Assembly: GCA_015499985.1 (NCBI GenBank) | Contig: JAAAUF010000295.1 | Span: 1-32,319 of the forward strand | Length of the DNA: 32,319 nt | Source: Haplosporangium gracile | Lineage: Eukaryota > Mortierellomycota > Mortierellomycetes > Mortierellales > Mortierellaceae | Reading direction: 5' to 3' | Shown: piece after piece, positions 30,435 to 32,319 of the stretch | Layout: each line of letters starts with the position of its first letter | How positions within the stretch are numbered: position 1 is the stretch's first letter | Notes under the pieces: generated by a model | Told to the model about the DNA's origin: nothing | Databases searched by the model: none | Seen by the model: only the letters and a program-made list of their open reading frames with translations | Position numbers and translations under genes: made by a program

Positions 30435-32319
30435 TGGAGTCGATCGCTGTTGGTGTGCTCGGGTTTGACTGTTCTGTCAGTTCAGTCCTGTACTTATATA
30501 TATTTAGTGAGGCTGAGCGAGGAGAGGGGAAGAAGGAGAGAAAGGAGGAGGGAAGACACGAGTCGAGATTGTGCGTGTGCGCGTGTATGAGTTCTGGCTA
30601 TGGTGAAGTCACTTTTTCGGAGAGAGAGGTCGAGTTGAGTAAAGTAAAAAGTAAAGAAGAGGTACAAAAAGGAAGAGAATAAGGTGCCAAGGAATGAACG
30701 ATTGGCCGTTTGTGTGAATATGTACTATATGTGAATGAGAAATAAAGAAGAAGGAGAGAGCAAAGAGAATGATCAGTGAGAATGAGAGACGAAGAAGAAA
30801 TGTATTGAAGGCGTGTGGCAGTGTGGGCAGTGTGGGAGTCTGATTGATTGATTGAGGTGATACTGCAAAGAAGGTAAGAGGGGAGGGTAGATAAAGTATG
30901 AAGAAGGGAAAAGGGAAAAGAGAAAAGAGAAAAGGGAAAAGGGAAGAAAGAGAGAAAGAGCAATGGTAAAAAGGGTAAAGAGAATTTGAAAGACAGGTGG
31001 GAAAGAATTATCAATCGAAAGGGAGAAGAGAAGAGACACAAAATAATCAAAAGTGGGTGAGTGGGTGGCGTCAAAGGAGTTTTCTTTTTGGGAGAGAGAG
31101 CAGAGAGAGGGGAGGGGGATGGACAACAGAACAATGTAATTGAAAATAGACCCTTTTTTTTTGCACAATCAATCATCAATTACCCACTCACACAAAGTTC
31201 ACCATTGATGCATTTGCCCCTATACATGGCATGCCAGTATGTCGTGCTGTGTCATGCTATGCCATGCCCTGACTAAAGTCAACAGGCAAACAAGCAATCA
31301 AGCAACTAGCAAACAAACAAACAAACAAAAAAGAGAGGCGGGCTGAGGCTAGAGGGGCAATGAGAGGCGAGAAAGAAAGAGAAACGACATATCTCTCGCC
31401 TCACCATTGCAAACAATTCTCCTGTGCTCCTCCTTCTTTCTTCAGCTATAGTTGCTAGATTGATTGTCACCATTCTCTTGCCAACCCTGGCAACAATCAA
31501 CTCATCTCTCTTTGAGCACTTCAAAGTATCAACCAACAAATCCAGGTATAAGCTGCTCCAGGAACAAATGAAAATTAGGGCTGTGGCGGTAATCTTTGTT
31601 GAAGGGAAAAAAAGAAGAAAAAGAAAGAATATTTGACGCAACGGCGCTTCGCTTTCTTATTTGTTCGTGTTTGTTCAGCCACGTTGGAGAAGGAGAGGAA
31701 AAAAGTGCTCAGAGGGATCATAAGTTTGTTGTCAGAAGGGACTTTGGATCGAATTGACTGGAAATGTGGATATCTGGATGAGCATGCCTAGACATCTTCA
31801 TTTTCAAGAACCCGATCGATTGGGTGACAACTTCATACTAAAAAGTAGCCGCAAAAATAAAAAACAGGCACGCATCAAACGAGGGAAACCAGGGCAACTC
31901 CTCATCTGCTATTTTAGTAGCCTTCTTCGTCTTCGTTCCCTTTCTCCCTCTTGTTCGTCGTCATTGTGCCGCAGCGGCCTTTTTTCATTAACGGGGCGTT
32001 GCAGCGTACTAGTAAGAGTGGCTGTCTTAATTTTGTAAAGTTCAAGAAAAAAATAATAATAAAAGATGCGGAACATATTAGCAATCCAATCACACCCACA
32101 CCTTATGCAATCGTACCATATCTTTCGGCGGGTTTGTTCATTATTTTTTCTGTTTTTTTTCTTTCGCCTTCTAGTTGTTCTTCTTGTGCCACCACCCGGC
32201 ACGCGCTCACTCGCCTGGACTCGCAACAGACATGACTGGACATTGGCATCGACTGACACAAATAAAAAATGCCTGTACTGCACCGGTACATGGTCCCGAA
32301 GCGATGCGTCGTTCAAAAC
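30435..32319. promoter_or_regulatory. Upstream region of the large regulator gene; no gene seen
   Basis: This 1.9-kb stretch shows no supported gene. On the coding (minus) strand a TATATATAAG element lies at about 30503-30494, roughly 60 nt before the start codon. Positions about 30520-31120 are purine-rich on the plus strand, hence pyrimidine-rich on the coding strand, with a GAAAAGG-type tandem at 30903-30945, a GATT repeat at 30841-30856 and a CAAA repeat near 31307-31328. The frames at the right edge have no recognisable domain. Confidence 0.55.
30494..30503 (-). promoter_or_regulatory. TATA-like element
   Basis: TATATATAAG on the minus strand lies about 60 nt upstream of the assigned start codon at 30434 of the large regulator gene. 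It supports that codon as lying near a transcription start, though AT-rich runs are common. Confidence 0.35.

Noticed and set aside
31909..32316. 135-aa minus-strand frame at the right edge
   Set aside because: Basic low-complexity sequence with no recognisable domain or splice support.

Overview
The window is nuclear DNA from a filamentous, early-diverging fungus. I favour Mucoromycota, probably a Mortierella-like lineage. The support is indirect: intron-rich genes with compact 60-200 nt GT..AG introns, a type III glutamine synthetase with strongly C-ending codons, a fungal nucleoporin, a SNAPc subunit that yeast lacks, and Gln/His/Asn-rich regulators. No rRNA, tRNA or CRISPR array was seen. 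All gene models are spliced by eye; reading phase closes across every junction given for the intact genes.

Layout, left to right. (1) 715-3262, minus strand: mitochondrial dihydroxy-acid dehydratase (ILV3 type, 6 exons, 602 aa). It shares a 0.9 kb divergent promoter with (2) 4192-6730, plus: a C2H2 regulator built like the zinc-sensing yeast factor Zap1, with added polyGln/His, nine Cys-Cys doublets and a His-Asn tract. A zinc-response-element-like site lies in its promoter. (3) 6979-9274, plus: SNAPC3/SNAP50-like subunit of the snRNA-gene activating complex. (4) 9267-13761, minus: a mobile-element-like island. It holds a decayed, spliced Fanzor (eukaryotic TnpB-like RuvC nuclease) at 9267-11952, then a gene with a WRKY-GCM1-type zinc module at 12413-13761 whose likely C-terminal continuation is out of frame. 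(5) 14216-17874, plus: Nic96/Nup93 nucleoporin (10 exons, 873 aa). (6) 18121-18262: a run of N. (7) 20056-23147, plus: type III glutamine synthetase with one unusually long first intron. (8) 23538-30434, minus: a 1681-aa regulator that joins Spt23/Mga2-like, IPT/TIG and ankyrin modules to a Crz1-like C2H2 array. (9) 30435-32319: its long upstream region, with no supported gene.

The genes do not form one pathway. They are housekeeping genes (branched-chain amino acids, nitrogen assimilation, nuclear pore, snRNA transcription) and regulators, with one decaying insertion between SNAPC3 and NIC96. The strongest leads are the Fanzor relic, whose active-site Glu codon and zinc ribbon appear damaged, the IPT-ankyrin-Crz1-type fusion, and the Zap1-like factor with its own ZRE-like site.
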